This document shows positions 1 to 8,686 of a stretch of DNA of 64,000 bases, one piece after another. The position numbers were made by a program, and so were the translations under genes. Location of the stretch: positions 1 to 64,000 of the forward strand of contig JAHHHL010000037.1 of assembly GCA_019359375.1 (NCBI GenBank). The letters are read 5' to 3'. The notes below the pieces were generated by a model, which searched no databases, was not told the origin of the DNA, and worked only from the letters and a program-made list of their open reading frames with translations. Origin of the DNA: Lyngbya sp. HA4199-MV5 (lineage in GTDB: Bacteria; Cyanobacteriota; Cyanobacteriia; Leptolyngbyales; Leptolyngbyaceae). Each line of letters opens with the position of its first letter. Position 1 is the first letter of the stretch.

Positions 1-348
1 TGCCGAAAGGCTCGAAGCTTGTCAAAATTACTCATAGTCAAGTGATTTGAAACGTCCTTGACTATTAAGCAGTCAGATCGTTCGGTCTGGCTGCCTTTCC
101 TCGCTCTTTAGTCTAAACTCCAGTAATTAATCCACGATCCGAAGCGGCGGAAAAAGCCTTGGTTTGGCAATTTCAGCCGTACAGGGGTGTCACAGCCTTA
201 ATAAAATTTTCATCAAGCGTGGGAATCCTTCAGCGCTACAGGGATTACTAAAGTCATCAAATGGAGACTGGTTTGATTAACATCGTTCTTTCATCAACCA
301 GTGATGGCAACCTACTGCGTGATTGATGTCCCTCAACAGAGCTAGCAT
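1..348. other. Intergenic region upstream of the EAL gene
   Basis: No convincing gene is seen. It holds one hairpin (69-94, listed separately) and presumably the promoter of the EAL gene. I found no clear -35/-10 pair, tRNA or riboswitch fold by eye. Confidence 0.5.
69..94 (+). terminator. Candidate intrinsic terminator hairpin
   Basis: A 9-bp stem (GCAGTCAGA pairs with TCTGGCTGC, one G-T wobble) closes an 8-nt loop and is followed by the pyrimidine-rich CTTTCCTCGCTCTTT. It could end a gene to the left of the window. The tail is not a clean T-run, so this is tentative. Confidence 0.3.
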
Positions 349-1464
349 ATGAAATGTACTCAGCTTTCCGGCGGTTGTGTGTACTGCGAAACCCTGCCTG
401 CGAAGGTTGAAGGCAGCGGAAGACTCTATCTGTGGTTTCCCTCTGGTCATAGTTTAACGAAGGTGCTTCATTATTTACGGAAAGCAGACCTGAACTACGA
501 ACTCAAGGAAGAGGGGCAATGTCTTGCCATTCAGTTGGAGGAGACTCAAACGGCAAGTTGTGTCAACACCTTAGCTGGCATATTGACCTCTAATGAATTA
601 AAAAATACACAGGCACTCTTTATGGAGCATGCAAACGCTCCTCAACTTCGTGATTGCGCGCGCACAACGTCCCTATCTCGCCTCACGCGTTTGAATCAGT
701 CGAGCTGGCTACTTGATCTGCTGGCAAACGAGCGTGTGACTTGTCAGTTTCAGCCGATCGTCTCGACTGAAGATACCTCTGTAGTGTTTGGTCAGGAAGC
801 GCTGCTCCGTGGCATTGCGCTTGACGGGAGCTACATTGCTCCAGGTCAGATTTTCTCGTTAGCAACAGAAGCAGGCATTCTGGTGCAGCTTGACCTGATT
901 GCTCGGCGTACAGCCATTCGTGAATCCATGCGACACCAAATTAAGGAGCATATTTTTATTAATTTTGCTCCGACATCTGTTTATGATCCGACTTCCTGCC
1001 TGCGCTCCACCATGCAGGCGATCGATGAAGCAGGCATTTCTCACGAGCAGATCATCTTCGAGGTGGTTGAATCGAATCAACCTCAAGATATTGAACATCT
1101 CAAAGGGATTCTCAGTGTTTACCGAGAAGCGGGCTTTCGCGTGGCGCTGGATGATTTTGGCGCAGGTGGTTCTAATCTTAATTTGCTGCACCAACTCCGT
1201 CCTGATTTCATCAAGCTTGACCTCAGCCTGATTCGCGATGTGCATGCAGATCCCTACAAAGCCTTTGTCACGGAGAAGATTTTGGAGCTTGCCAGCCATT
1301 TGAACATTCAGACGATCGCTGAAGGCATTGCAACGCCCGCAGAGCTGGATTGGGTCAGGCAGCGAGGTGCAACCTTTGTGCAGGGCTATCTCATCAGTCA
1401 ACCGACAACCTTTCCGCTCAAAACTCCGCCTCAAATTACAACCACTGAACTGGCACTGGGATAA
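349..1464 (+). CDS. EAL-domain cyclic-di-GMP phosphodiesterase
   Basis: The protein (371 aa) should hydrolyse c-di-GMP to pGpG. The EAL domain covers about residues 120-355. Catalytic-site signatures are visible: EALLRG (150-155), INFAP with the metal-binding Asn (205), FEVVE (237-241), the LDDFG Asp pair (268-269), IKLD (288-291), the AEG Glu (325) and QGY (345). All metal ligands appear present, so activity is likely. The loop after DDFG reads GAGGSN instead of the usual GTGYSS. The first ~115 residues contain clustered Cys (3, 10, 13) and a GRLYLWFP stretch of unknown role. There is no signal peptide or membrane segment, so it is cytoplasmic. A GGDEF protein lies 97 bp downstream on the same strand, suggesting paired control of c-di-GMP. 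The start is the first ATG; no strong ribosome site precedes it. Confidence 0.9.
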   Translation: MKCTQLSGGCVYCETLPAKVEGSGRLYLWFPSGHSLTKVLHYLRKADLNYELKEEGQCLAIQLEETQTASCVNTLAGILTSNELKNTQALFMEHANAPQLRDCARTTSLSRLTRLNQSSWLLDLLANERVTCQFQPIVSTEDTSVVFGQEALLRGIALDGSYIAPGQIFSLATEAGILVQLDLIARRTAIRESMRHQIKEHIFINFAPTSVYDPTSCLRSTMQAIDEAGISHEQIIFEVVESNQPQDIEHLKGILSVYREAGFRVALDDFGAGGSNLNLLHQLRPDFIKLDLSLIRDVHADPYKAFVTEKILELASHLNIQTIAEGIATPAELDWVRQRGATFVQGYLISQPTTFPLKTPPQITTTELALG

Positions 1465-1561
1465 ATCGCAGCATGCCCATGCCAAATTTCATCGTTAGGA
1501 GGAGGGAAGTTTCTTGCTCCTAAGGGGGGTTACTCCATCATGAAGGGAACAGCGATCGCTC

Positions 1562-3973
1562 ATGTTTGATCTCATTTTTAAGCATTTAAGCTATCAAAAG
1601 ATTGAGCAGAATCTAACGCACCAAAATCAATCCCTTAAATCATTGGGAGCGATCACACTCAAAATGTATCAGTCGCTGAACCTGGAAGCAGTTCTTCAGA
1701 CGACTGTGACGGAGGTACGCCAACTGTTGGTGTGTGATTGCGTGCTGATTTACCAATTACGGATTAATGAGACTGGCAGCACAGTCGCAGAGTCGATTGA
1801 TCCAGCTTATCCATCTGTTTTGGGCAGAACCTTTCCCTCAGACGTTTTTCCAGATGAGATTTATCAACAGTACCGCGCTGGATACGTTCAAGCGATCGAG
1901 GATACTGAGCGCTGTCCAACCATGCTTTGCCCGATCGAGCTTCTGCGGCAGGTAAACGTTAGAGCCAAGCTTGCTGTGCCTATTCTGTTGCAGTCAGAGC
2001 TTTGGGGCTTACTGATGATTTATCACTGTCAGCAACCACGCCAATGGTCCACCTTTGAGATCGAACTCATCAAACAATTAGCTGACCACCTCAGCGTTGC
2101 CGTCGCTCAAACTCAACTTTTGGAGACGTTCAAGTTGCATGAAGAGCGGTATGCTCTCGCCCTGTACTCCACAAATGATGGGCTTTGGGATTGGAATCTC
2201 AAGACTCATCAAGCCTACTTCTCTCCTCAGTGGAAAGCCCTACTGGGATATGAGGAGTGTGAGATTGGCAATTGTATTGAAGAGTGGTGGAATCGGGTAC
2301 ATCCTCAGGCGATCGCGCAAGTCAACACTCAAATGACTGACTACCTGGCTCAGCCAACGTCTGAGGCAGTGAATGAACCGTTTATTAGTGAACACCAGGT
2401 GCAGCATCGAGACGGGGCATATCGTTGGGTGCTGGTGCGGGGACTGGCTAAACGAGGCACCGATGGCAGGATTGAACGCATCGTTGGTCTGCTCAGCGAC
2501 ATTACGCAGCACAAGCAAGCAGAACACCAATTGCGGTTGTTGGAGTCTGTCGTTATTAACGCGAATGATGCTGTTTTGATCACTGAAGCTGAACCTGTGA
2601 ATGAGCCAGGTCCGCGAATTTTATATGTCAACCAGACCTTCTCCCGCATGAGTGGCTACAGTCTGGAGGAGATACTAGGGAAAACGCCTCGGATGCTTCA
2701 AGGTCCCAAAACTGACCGGGTAGCCCTTGCCAAGATTCGAGCCGCACTCAAGCAATGGCAACCTGTGCGGGTAGAAGTGATTAATTACTGCAAGGATGGG
2801 TCTGAGTTTTGGGTCGAGTTGAACATTGCCCCGGTCGCGGATGAAACAGGTTGGTATACCCACTGGATTTCCATCCAACGAGACATTACGGAGCGCAAAC
2901 GAGCAGAAGAAGCCCTTCGCCAGCAAGCCGATCGCGAACGATTGCTGAGCCAAATTGCTCAACGGGTGCGTCAATCTTTAAAGTTGTCAGACATTCTCCA
3001 TACGACTGTGACAGAAGTACGCCATTTTTTGAGCTGCGATCGCGTCTTAATTTATCGCCTCTGGACAGACGGAACAGGCAGTGCCGTCAGCGAAGCCGTT
3101 GCGCCTACTTGGGCACCCATTTTAGGGCGTACGTTTCCAGCCGAAGTGTTTCCGAGTACGTACCACGAACTCTACCAACAAGGGCGCATTCGTGCCATTG
3201 CAGATGTTGAAACTGAAGCAGTGACTCCATGTCTCGTTGAATTTCTCGGTCAGTTACGGGTGAAGGCAAAACTTGTCGTGTCATTGATGCAGGGAAACTC
3301 CCTCTGGGGACTGTTGATTGCCCATCACTGTAGCAAACCCAGAGTTTGGCAAGCATTTGAGATTGATTTACTGTCTTCGTTGGCAACCCAACTGGCGATC
3401 GCGCTTCAGCAAGCCGAACTCTATGACCAACTTCAGGGAGCGAATCAGGAATTACAACATTTAGCCACGTTTGATAGTTTAACTGGCATTGCCAACCGTC
3501 GCCGCTTTGATGAGTATCTTGACACCACCTGGTTGCAGATGATGCGGGAACGCCAGCCCTTCTCCTTAATTCTGTGCGATATTGACTGTTTCAAGCTCTA
3601 CAACGATACGTATGGGCATCAAGCAGGCGACCATTGCATTCAACAGGTAGCAAAAGCAATCAGCCGTGCCGCTCAACGCCCAACCGACTTAGTTGCTCGC
3701 TATGGTGGCGAAGAATTTGCCGTGATCCTCACCAATACTGATGCAAGAGGAGCCGTTGAGGTTGCAGAGAAGATCCGTGTTGAAGTTGAGACGTTAAAGA
3801 TCGTTCATGCCACCTCCACCGCTGGACAGCACGTTACGCTCAGTTTGGGCGTTGCCAGCACAGTGCCGCTCTCTACTGCTTCCACCACAATGGTGATCGC
3901 CCTGGCAGATGAAGCACTGTACCAGGCAAAGAAGCGTGGACGCAATCAGGTGGCTGGTACTCAGCCGTCATAG
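1562..3973 (+). CDS. Diguanylate cyclase with GAF-PAS-PAS-GAF sensory array
   Basis: Predicted c-di-GMP synthase of 803 aa. Domains in order: GAF1 (~40-185), PAS1 (~195-318), PAS2 with PAC (~325-450), GAF2 (~465-620), GGDEF (~632-800). The active site reads GGEEF (715-719). An RxxD inhibitory site (RPTD, 706-709) sits exactly five residues before it, so product inhibition is expected. Both GAF domains look like the phytochrome/cyanobacteriochrome class (CDxVLIYxL near the start, VRAKL / VKAKL near the end). Each keeps a Cys where bilin-binding GAFs carry the chromophore Cys (C123, C557), but the usual next His is Pro or Leu. Whether they bind bilin is open. There are no membrane segments. The upstream EAL gene is the likely antagonist partner. 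Confidence 0.92.
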   Translation: MFDLIFKHLSYQKIEQNLTHQNQSLKSLGAITLKMYQSLNLEAVLQTTVTEVRQLLVCDCVLIYQLRINETGSTVAESIDPAYPSVLGRTFPSDVFPDEIYQQYRAGYVQAIEDTERCPTMLCPIELLRQVNVRAKLAVPILLQSELWGLLMIYHCQQPRQWSTFEIELIKQLADHLSVAVAQTQLLETFKLHEERYALALYSTNDGLWDWNLKTHQAYFSPQWKALLGYEECEIGNCIEEWWNRVHPQAIAQVNTQMTDYLAQPTSEAVNEPFISEHQVQHRDGAYRWVLVRGLAKRGTDGRIERIVGLLSDITQHKQAEHQLRLLESVVINANDAVLITEAEPVNEPGPRILYVNQTFSRMSGYSLEEILGKTPRMLQGPKTDRVALAKIRAALKQWQPVRVEVINYCKDGSEFWVELNIAPVADETGWYTHWISIQRDITERKRAEEALRQQADRERLLSQIAQRVRQSLKLSDILHTTVTEVRHFLSCDRVLIYRLWTDGTGSAVSEAVAPTWAPILGRTFPAEVFPSTYHELYQQGRIRAIADVETEAVTPCLVEFLGQLRVKAKLVVSLMQGNSLWGLLIAHHCSKPRVWQAFEIDLLSSLATQLAIALQQAELYDQLQGANQELQHLATFDSLTGIANRRRFDEYLDTTWLQMMRERQPFSLILCDIDCFKLYNDTYGHQAGDHCIQQVAKAISRAAQRPTDLVARYGGEEFAVILTNTDARGAVEVAEKIRVEVETLKIVHATSTAGQHVTLSLGVASTVPLSTASTTMVIALADEALYQAKKRGRNQVAGTQPS

Positions 3974-4058
3974 AGAACCGTGCTGGCATGATGCCGAAAG
4001 AGATGCGAAAGCTTTCTTGCCATTGACCCCACACGAAAGCCTAGATCCAGATCAATCG

Positions 4059-5528
4059 TTAGGTTTGGGCAAACGCCTGTATGTCTGCGTCGCTGATTCG
4101 ACCCGCCTGATGAAGCGCTTCGATCACCTCGGAAATCGTGAGTACTGCGTGTGCCCGATAGCCGTTCGCTTGCAGCCTGCCCTTCACCTCCTGTTCGTGA
4201 TCCAAAAACACCACAATATCTTGCACCTTCAGCCCCACCGACTGGAGTTTAGCGGCTCCTTCCATCGCACTGTTGCCGCTAATCAAAATGTCATCCACGA
4301 CTACCGCTGTCTCCCCTGGCTCAAAGTTGCCTTCCACCAGACGACGTGTGCCATGAGCTTTGACCTCTTTGCGCGGAAAGATCATCGGGCGATTGAGTTG
4401 CAGTGCTAATCCAGTCGCAGTGGGTAAAGAACCGTAGGGAATCCCAGCAATGCGATCGAAGCTGAGATCTTTCAGAATGGCGGCGTAAGCACTCAACACC
4501 TGTTGAAACAGTTGGGGGTTGGAAATGATTTTACGGAGATCGATGTAATAGGGAAAAACGGCTCCAGACGCTTGCACGAAATTGCCGAAGAGAATACAGC
4601 CAACATCGTAGAGTTGCAGAATTAAATGCAGGTGTGGGTGCGGCTGTAAGGTGCAGACGTTGGAGAACCAGACCGCGCAGCTTGCGTTTGCCTCAACCAT
4701 GCCAGTGCGGACATCATTGGTCTGCTCGCGCAGCGATCGCACCTGTGCAGTCAAAGCCTCACCACTCATCCAATCTTGAGGAATTGGCACTAGCAACCCT
4801 GCTCCAGTCCGGTTCAAGCCCGCTTGCAGGATCTGGGTCAGGTCAACGCCTTCCTGCCAGATACTTCGCACCAGGATCAGACGCTCCGGCGCGATCGCCC
4901 GGACTTGCGCCAGGACAGTCGGCGTTGTGGTGCCAATCTCCAAGCCTAATTGCTCCGTCGTACCCCAGTTTTGGGACTCCTGAATCACATGCATGTAAAA
5001 CGGATCTGCTGCCGTAGGGTAGTTTTGCAAGGCGGCAGCGGATGGATTTGAAGTACAACCCAGGATAAACACAGCCTTACCGGGATACACCAAAAAGGGG
5101 GCAACCAAGTCCTGTCCAGCATAGCCACTGAGCGTGATGGCATCGACTCGCCACTCGGTAAAAACCGTTTGAGCCATTAAGCTACTGGTATTCAAGTCGC
5201 TGTGCTTCGCGTCCAGAATGACTGGAATGTGCGCGGGAATAGTACTCAGCACCGCTTGCAACAAGTCCAAACCCGCGCTACCGAGTGCGCTATAGAAGCC
5301 CAGCGTTGGTTTGTAAGCACAGACTAAAGCGCTTGTTTGAGCAATAACCCTCTGCAACCACTCTTCTAGCCCCTGCACTAGAGCATCTTGACTCGATCGC
5401 TCTCCCTCAGAAGCCGCATCGCGCACTCCATAACGAGAGGGCATTAACTCTGGATTTGGATCAAGCCCCACGACCAGCAAACTGGAGTTGCGACTGATGG
5501 CGGCTTCTAACTTGCTGAAAAAATCCAT
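4059..5528 (-). CDS. pyrFE: Bifunctional orotidine-5'-phosphate decarboxylase / orotate phosphoribosyltransferase
   Basis: The 489-aa protein fuses the last two steps of UMP synthesis. The N-terminal half (about 1-270) is a PyrF decarboxylase with VGLDPN (20-25) and the catalytic Asp-x-Lys..Asp signature as DAKHSD (106-111). The C-terminal half (about 290-489) is a PyrE phosphoribosyltransferase with the PRPP-binding motif VVVDDILISG at roughly 406-415. PyrF-PyrE order is the arrangement known in cyanobacteria, opposite to eukaryotic UMP synthase. It is preceded by a small membrane-protein gene 29 bp away on the same strand and converges with the GGDEF gene. pyrB lies in the same window about 15 kb away, not in an operon with it. 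Confidence 0.93.
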   Translation of the reverse strand: MDFFSKLEAAISRNSSLLVVGLDPNPELMPSRYGVRDAASEGERSSQDALVQGLEEWLQRVIAQTSALVCAYKPTLGFYSALGSAGLDLLQAVLSTIPAHIPVILDAKHSDLNTSSLMAQTVFTEWRVDAITLSGYAGQDLVAPFLVYPGKAVFILGCTSNPSAAALQNYPTAADPFYMHVIQESQNWGTTEQLGLEIGTTTPTVLAQVRAIAPERLILVRSIWQEGVDLTQILQAGLNRTGAGLLVPIPQDWMSGEALTAQVRSLREQTNDVRTGMVEANASCAVWFSNVCTLQPHPHLHLILQLYDVGCILFGNFVQASGAVFPYYIDLRKIISNPQLFQQVLSAYAAILKDLSFDRIAGIPYGSLPTATGLALQLNRPMIFPRKEVKAHGTRRLVEGNFEPGETAVVVDDILISGNSAMEGAAKLQSVGLKVQDIVVFLDHEQEVKGRLQANGYRAHAVLTISEVIEALHQAGRISDADIQAFAQT

Positions 5529-5557
5529 TGTTTCAAGGAATGAGGGGAAATCAAGCT

Positions 5558-5884
5558 TTACGCTCCACTCTGCTGTAGCCTGAGCGCCAGCATACCCACT
5601 AGCACAACCAAGCCGATCGCTCGCCGGAAGTAGTTGACTCCTTCAAACACCTCCTGCCATGCCCAGGTGAACAAAGCACCGAACGCCACTAAGTCTAAGC
5701 CAATGCCAAGTTTACCGCTTGGCAGGATGAGATGAAGTAAGATCGCTGTCAACCCAACCAGAAGCGGCAAATTCGGCATCTGACCCAGAACAATTTTGCC
5801 CTCGCTGTCTCGAAATGTGCGATCGAACAGTGTGGTTCCTGTCGCTTCAAGTTTTTCTAGATCATGATTCGATTGCTTTAACAT
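5558..5884 (-). CDS. Small membrane protein of unknown function
   Basis: 108 aa. A polar N-terminus of about 38 residues is followed by three hydrophobic stretches (about 40-55, 60-76 and 88-102), so it is likely an inner- or thylakoid-membrane protein. I recognise it only as the kind of conserved hypothetical protein common in cyanobacteria. It ends 29 bp before pyrFE on the same strand, so co-transcription with pyrFE is likely. The start is an ATG. Function unknown. Confidence 0.65.
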   Translation of the reverse strand: MLKQSNHDLEKLEATGTTLFDRTFRDSEGKIVLGQMPNLPLLVGLTAILLHLILPSGKLGIGLDLVAFGALFTWAWQEVFEGVNYFRRAIGLVVLVGMLALRLQQSGA

Positions 5885-6233
5885 CTGCCCTGCCTGCTTG
5901 CTACTAAACCCGAATCTTACCGCTGTTCCATCGGCTCGGTAACTTATCTATAGCAGGAGATTACAGGGCGAGCGGGCGTTATACAAAAACACGACACGGC
6001 TTTGCTTGTGCTTGTGCATTATTCTACCCCTTGATTCAGCTACTTCATTTGAGCGACCCAGTTCGTGTGACTGGTGACTTGATGGAGAACATCGTACTTT
6101 GAATGCAAAGAGTTTCAATCATTTCCACAAAGGCTGTGCTGATTGAACGTGATCAGGATGTAACACGTTTGCTGCGTGGGTTCTACCCATTACTGCCCGT
6201 AGCAGTGTACCAACTTTGCAAGGAAGGTGTCTC
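5885..6233. promoter_or_regulatory. Divergent promoter region before the acidic-protein cluster
   Basis: This 349-bp region separates the minus-strand pyrFE unit from the plus-strand cluster starting at 6234, so it should carry both promoters. The ribosome site for the first cluster gene, AGGAAGG (6221-6227), is clear. No operator or perfect promoter boxes could be called by eye. Confidence 0.5.
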
Positions 6234-7472
6234 ATGGATCAACCCTTTGAAAGTGATGTAATGGAGGATCTGGCAGCAGAGACACCCATTTCGTCGGCGG
6301 ACGAGTATGACGCAGCGGCGGAAGAAGGCTTTGATGCTTTTGGCGATGACGATGCCTTTGCCAATGAAGCGTTTACCGATGGCATGGATGAATTTGCAGC
6401 GGAGGGTGCTGCCGCCTTTGAAGAAGATGCTTTTGGAGACGAGCTAGAGGGCGATCTGTGGGATGACCAGATGGAGTCAGGTGAAGAGTTTAAACCCCAT
6501 CGCACGAATCAGCGAGAGTCTAACCGGGCGCAACATGAGCAAGGACAACGCCGTCGAGGGATGGATCGCGGAGGGGAGCGGGGTGACGATCGCCGCCAGG
6601 TGCCACGCCGCCGACCACCGGGACACCGAGGACCGTGGCCACCGCGTGGAAATTCCTTCTCAGATGAATCGTTCTTCGATGAAATGAATGCATTTGAAGA
6701 CGGCTTTGAAGACAATTTTGAAGATGGCTTTGCGTCGAGTGATGCCTTTGCTGAGGATGAGTCAATCGATGCCCTGGATGCGATGGAAGCAGCGATCGCC
6801 GATGCCCTGGAAGCCGAAGATAGCGATGAGTTTTTACGTCGTGCCGTACAGGGAGTGCGACGGGCAGCACAGGTAGCTCGTCAGATCGGTCGCGGTGTTG
6901 GTCAGGTGGCACGGGTGGTCGGACCTGTTGCCAGCATGATTCCATTACCGCAGGCACAGGCAATTGGGGCGATCGCCAACATTGCTGGACGCTTACTGGC
7001 AGATGGAGCCGATGAATTTGAGGCACTAGACACAATACTGTCCTTTGCCGAAGAAGAAGACGCGGTGGATGCGGCTGCTCCCATCATTGCTGGACTCACC
7101 GTTCGTACCATCATGCCTCATGCCTCGCGGTTGAATCCAACGACACGACGGCAACTGGTTCACAGTGTGCGCCAGTCTACTCAAACTCTGGCTCGCCGTC
7201 AGGGAGCACAAGCCGTTAGAGCCGTTCCTCGTGTCGTCCAGGCTGTACAACGAACCGTCCAACGTCGCCGAGTGCCTGCGCAACAGTTGCCTCAAGCCGT
7301 CCGTCGTGCTACTGCCAGCGTTGCCAGAAACCCTCGCCTGGTGAGTCGGTTAGCGCAGGCAACTCAACACGCTTCAACCGTGACTCGTCGGTATGGTACG
7401 GGAACCAGTACAGGCATTCCACAACACTTGGTGATTCGCGGACCGGTTGAAATCACTATCCGGAGTCGCTAA
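6234..7472 (+). CDS. Charge-segregated protein, founding member of the cluster's paralogue family (A)
   Basis: Unknown family; 412 aa from the ATG at 6234, chosen because AGGAAGG lies 6 nt before it and because the resulting N-terminus (MDQPFESDVMEDL) matches those of three neighbours. Residues 1-85 are very rich in Asp, Glu, Ala and Phe. About 88-140 is an Arg/Pro/Gly-rich basic stretch. A second acidic part (~145-200) is followed by the domain shared with genes at 7750 and 8687: DALEAEDSDEF, then the glycine/arginine helix RQIGRGVGQVARVVGP, IPLPQAQAI, LLADGADEFEA, and a long Ala/Arg/Gln-rich helical tail. Unlike the paralogues it ends in VIRGPVEITIRSR and lacks the CxxCGR tail. No signal peptide is visible. 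First gene of the apparent operon. Confidence 0.8.
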   Translation: MDQPFESDVMEDLAAETPISSADEYDAAAEEGFDAFGDDDAFANEAFTDGMDEFAAEGAAAFEEDAFGDELEGDLWDDQMESGEEFKPHRTNQRESNRAQHEQGQRRRGMDRGGERGDDRRQVPRRRPPGHRGPWPPRGNSFSDESFFDEMNAFEDGFEDNFEDGFASSDAFAEDESIDALDAMEAAIADALEAEDSDEFLRRAVQGVRRAAQVARQIGRGVGQVARVVGPVASMIPLPQAQAIGAIANIAGRLLADGADEFEALDTILSFAEEEDAVDAAAPIIAGLTVRTIMPHASRLNPTTRRQLVHSVRQSTQTLARRQGAQAVRAVPRVVQAVQRTVQRRRVPAQQLPQAVRRATASVARNPRLVSRLAQATQHASTVTRRYGTGTSTGIPQHLVIRGPVEITIRSR

Positions 7473-7504
7473 TTTGGCAAGTCCATTCAATGGGACATCA
7501 AACT

Positions 7505-7684
7505 ATGTATCACAGGTTTGACAGTGATCTAATGGATGAATTTTTTGATGATGTAATGACTAATCTTTACGAAGAGGAAGGCGACGAATTTGATCCTCCT
7601 GGTGACTGCACCCCGCATCGTCATACCTTTCTGCAACGACAGGTTAGTCAGTACTGTAAACGAAATCGAGTTAGAAGCCGATAG
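7505..7684 (+). CDS. Small acidic protein with the cluster's N-terminal signature (B)
   Basis: 59 aa from the ATG at 7505. It begins MYHRFDSDLMDEFFDD, the same opening as the neighbouring large paralogues, continues with an acidic stretch (EEEGDEFD), and ends with a basic His/Arg/Gln segment. It has no copy of the long C-terminal domain. It is either a remnant of a paralogue whose body was deleted or a genuine short, leader-like peptide. The ribosome site is weak. It lies 32 bp after gene A and 65 bp before the next paralogue. An in-frame ATG at 7490 is possible but would bury the conserved start. Confidence 0.55.
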   Translation: MYHRFDSDLMDEFFDDVMTNLYEEEGDEFDPPGDCTPHRHTFLQRQVSQYCKRNRVRSR

Positions 7685-7749
7685 AAAGGATTAGAAGTCC
7701 AACAGATTTAGTTTTTCACCATTCTTTCCACAATGATTGAGAGGAAATT

Positions 7750-8622
7750 ATGTACCAAGCCTTTGAAGCCGATGTAATGGATGATTTGTTCTACGATGCG
7801 GCAGAAGGTCCGTCCCAAACGCGCCGTTCTGCCCAATCTTATGATGCCTATGATGAGTACGATGACTCATTTGATGAGTACGATGATTCATTCGATGCCT
7901 ACGATCAGTACGATGCCTATGATGAAGGTGATGCCTACGATGCTTATGATCAGGGCGATACCTTTGAAGATGCGATGGCAGATGCGTTGGAGGCTGAGGA
8001 TAGTGATGAGTTTTTCCGACGCGTTACTCGTGGAATTCGGAGAGTTGCCAATGTTGCCCGTCAAGTAGGACGGGGTGTTGGCAGTGTTGCTCGTGTGGTT
8101 GCGCCGATCGCCGCTGCCATTCCTCTACCGCAAGCCCAAGCGGTGGCGCGGGTTGCTAGAGTTGCCGGACGGCTACTTGCCGATGGTGCCGATGAGTTTG
8201 AAGCGGTCGATGCGCTGGTGGATTTAGCCGAATCCGAAGACCTGTTGGATGCAGCCGCTCCGGCGATCGCCACGATGGCAGTTCACGGCACAATGCCTCA
8301 AGCTGCCCGCCTCCCGCAAGCCACCCGACAGCAACTCGTCCGGGCAACGACTCGAACCGCACAAACGATCGCCCGTCAGCAGGGAACTCAAGCAGTTCGT
8401 GCACTCCCGGCTGTCGTTCAGGCGGCTCAACGGACTGCCCGCCAACAAGGAGCACCACCCCGTGCCTTGCCGCAAATTATTCAACGAATTGGAACACGGG
8501 TTAGCCGCAATCCTCAGTTGATTCGTCGATTAATTCGTTCTGCCAGCCCAGCCTTACGTCAGCATATTTGTGCTGCCTGTGGTCGTGGTCGTGCTCGCCC
8601 AACCGCTGCTCGCCGCCCATGA
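7750..8622 (+). CDS. Paralogue with Tyr-Asp repeat and CxxCGR tail (C)
   Basis: 290 aa, unknown family. The ATG has a good ribosome site (GAGAGGAAATT). It opens MYQAFEADVMDDLFYD. Residues ~31-70 are a Tyr-Asp repeat (YDAYDEYDDSFDEYDD and so on). From residue ~74 (FEDAMADALEAEDSDEFF) it aligns with the other paralogues: GRGVGSVARVVAPIAAAIP, LLADGADEFEAVDALVDLAE, then Ala/Arg/Gln-rich helices with QAVRALPAVVQAAQRTARQQ and RNPQLIRRL. It ends in CAACGRGRARP, a Cys pair shared with the next gene (CTACGRRHSRP). The mature half is strongly basic and the N-terminus strongly acidic. No signal peptide. Confidence 0.8.
   Translation: MYQAFEADVMDDLFYDAAEGPSQTRRSAQSYDAYDEYDDSFDEYDDSFDAYDQYDAYDEGDAYDAYDQGDTFEDAMADALEAEDSDEFFRRVTRGIRRVANVARQVGRGVGSVARVVAPIAAAIPLPQAQAVARVARVAGRLLADGADEFEAVDALVDLAESEDLLDAAAPAIATMAVHGTMPQAARLPQATRQQLVRATTRTAQTIARQQGTQAVRALPAVVQAAQRTARQQGAPPRALPQIIQRIGTRVSRNPQLIRRLIRSASPALRQHICAACGRGRARPTAARRP
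7840..7959 (+). repeat. In-gene Tyr-Asp codon repeat
   Basis: About 40 codons built from variants of TAYGATGCC / GATGAGTACGAT / TCATTCGAT encode a Tyr-Asp/Phe-Asp repeat in paralogue C. The period is irregular (mostly 9-18 nt). Such tracts change length easily; the other paralogues lack it. Confidence 0.7.
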
Positions 8623-8686
8623 TGGAGCGCTGGCTGAACGTGAAGAACCAACGTGCTTCCTTGAAGGAAAGCTGAGAGGAGAGGAT

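Noticed and set aside
859-1485. 208-aa minus-strand ORF opposite the EAL gene
   Set aside because: The EAL frame carries all catalytic motifs; the antisense product shows none.
4059-4409. Plus-strand ORF overlapping pyrFE (3909-4409)
   Set aside because: Antisense of the conserved PyrE half; no recognisable domain.
6520-7035. 171-aa minus-strand ORF in paralogue A
   Set aside because: It is a shadow of the Arg/Ala-rich coding frame; His/Pro/Gln-rich translation without motif.
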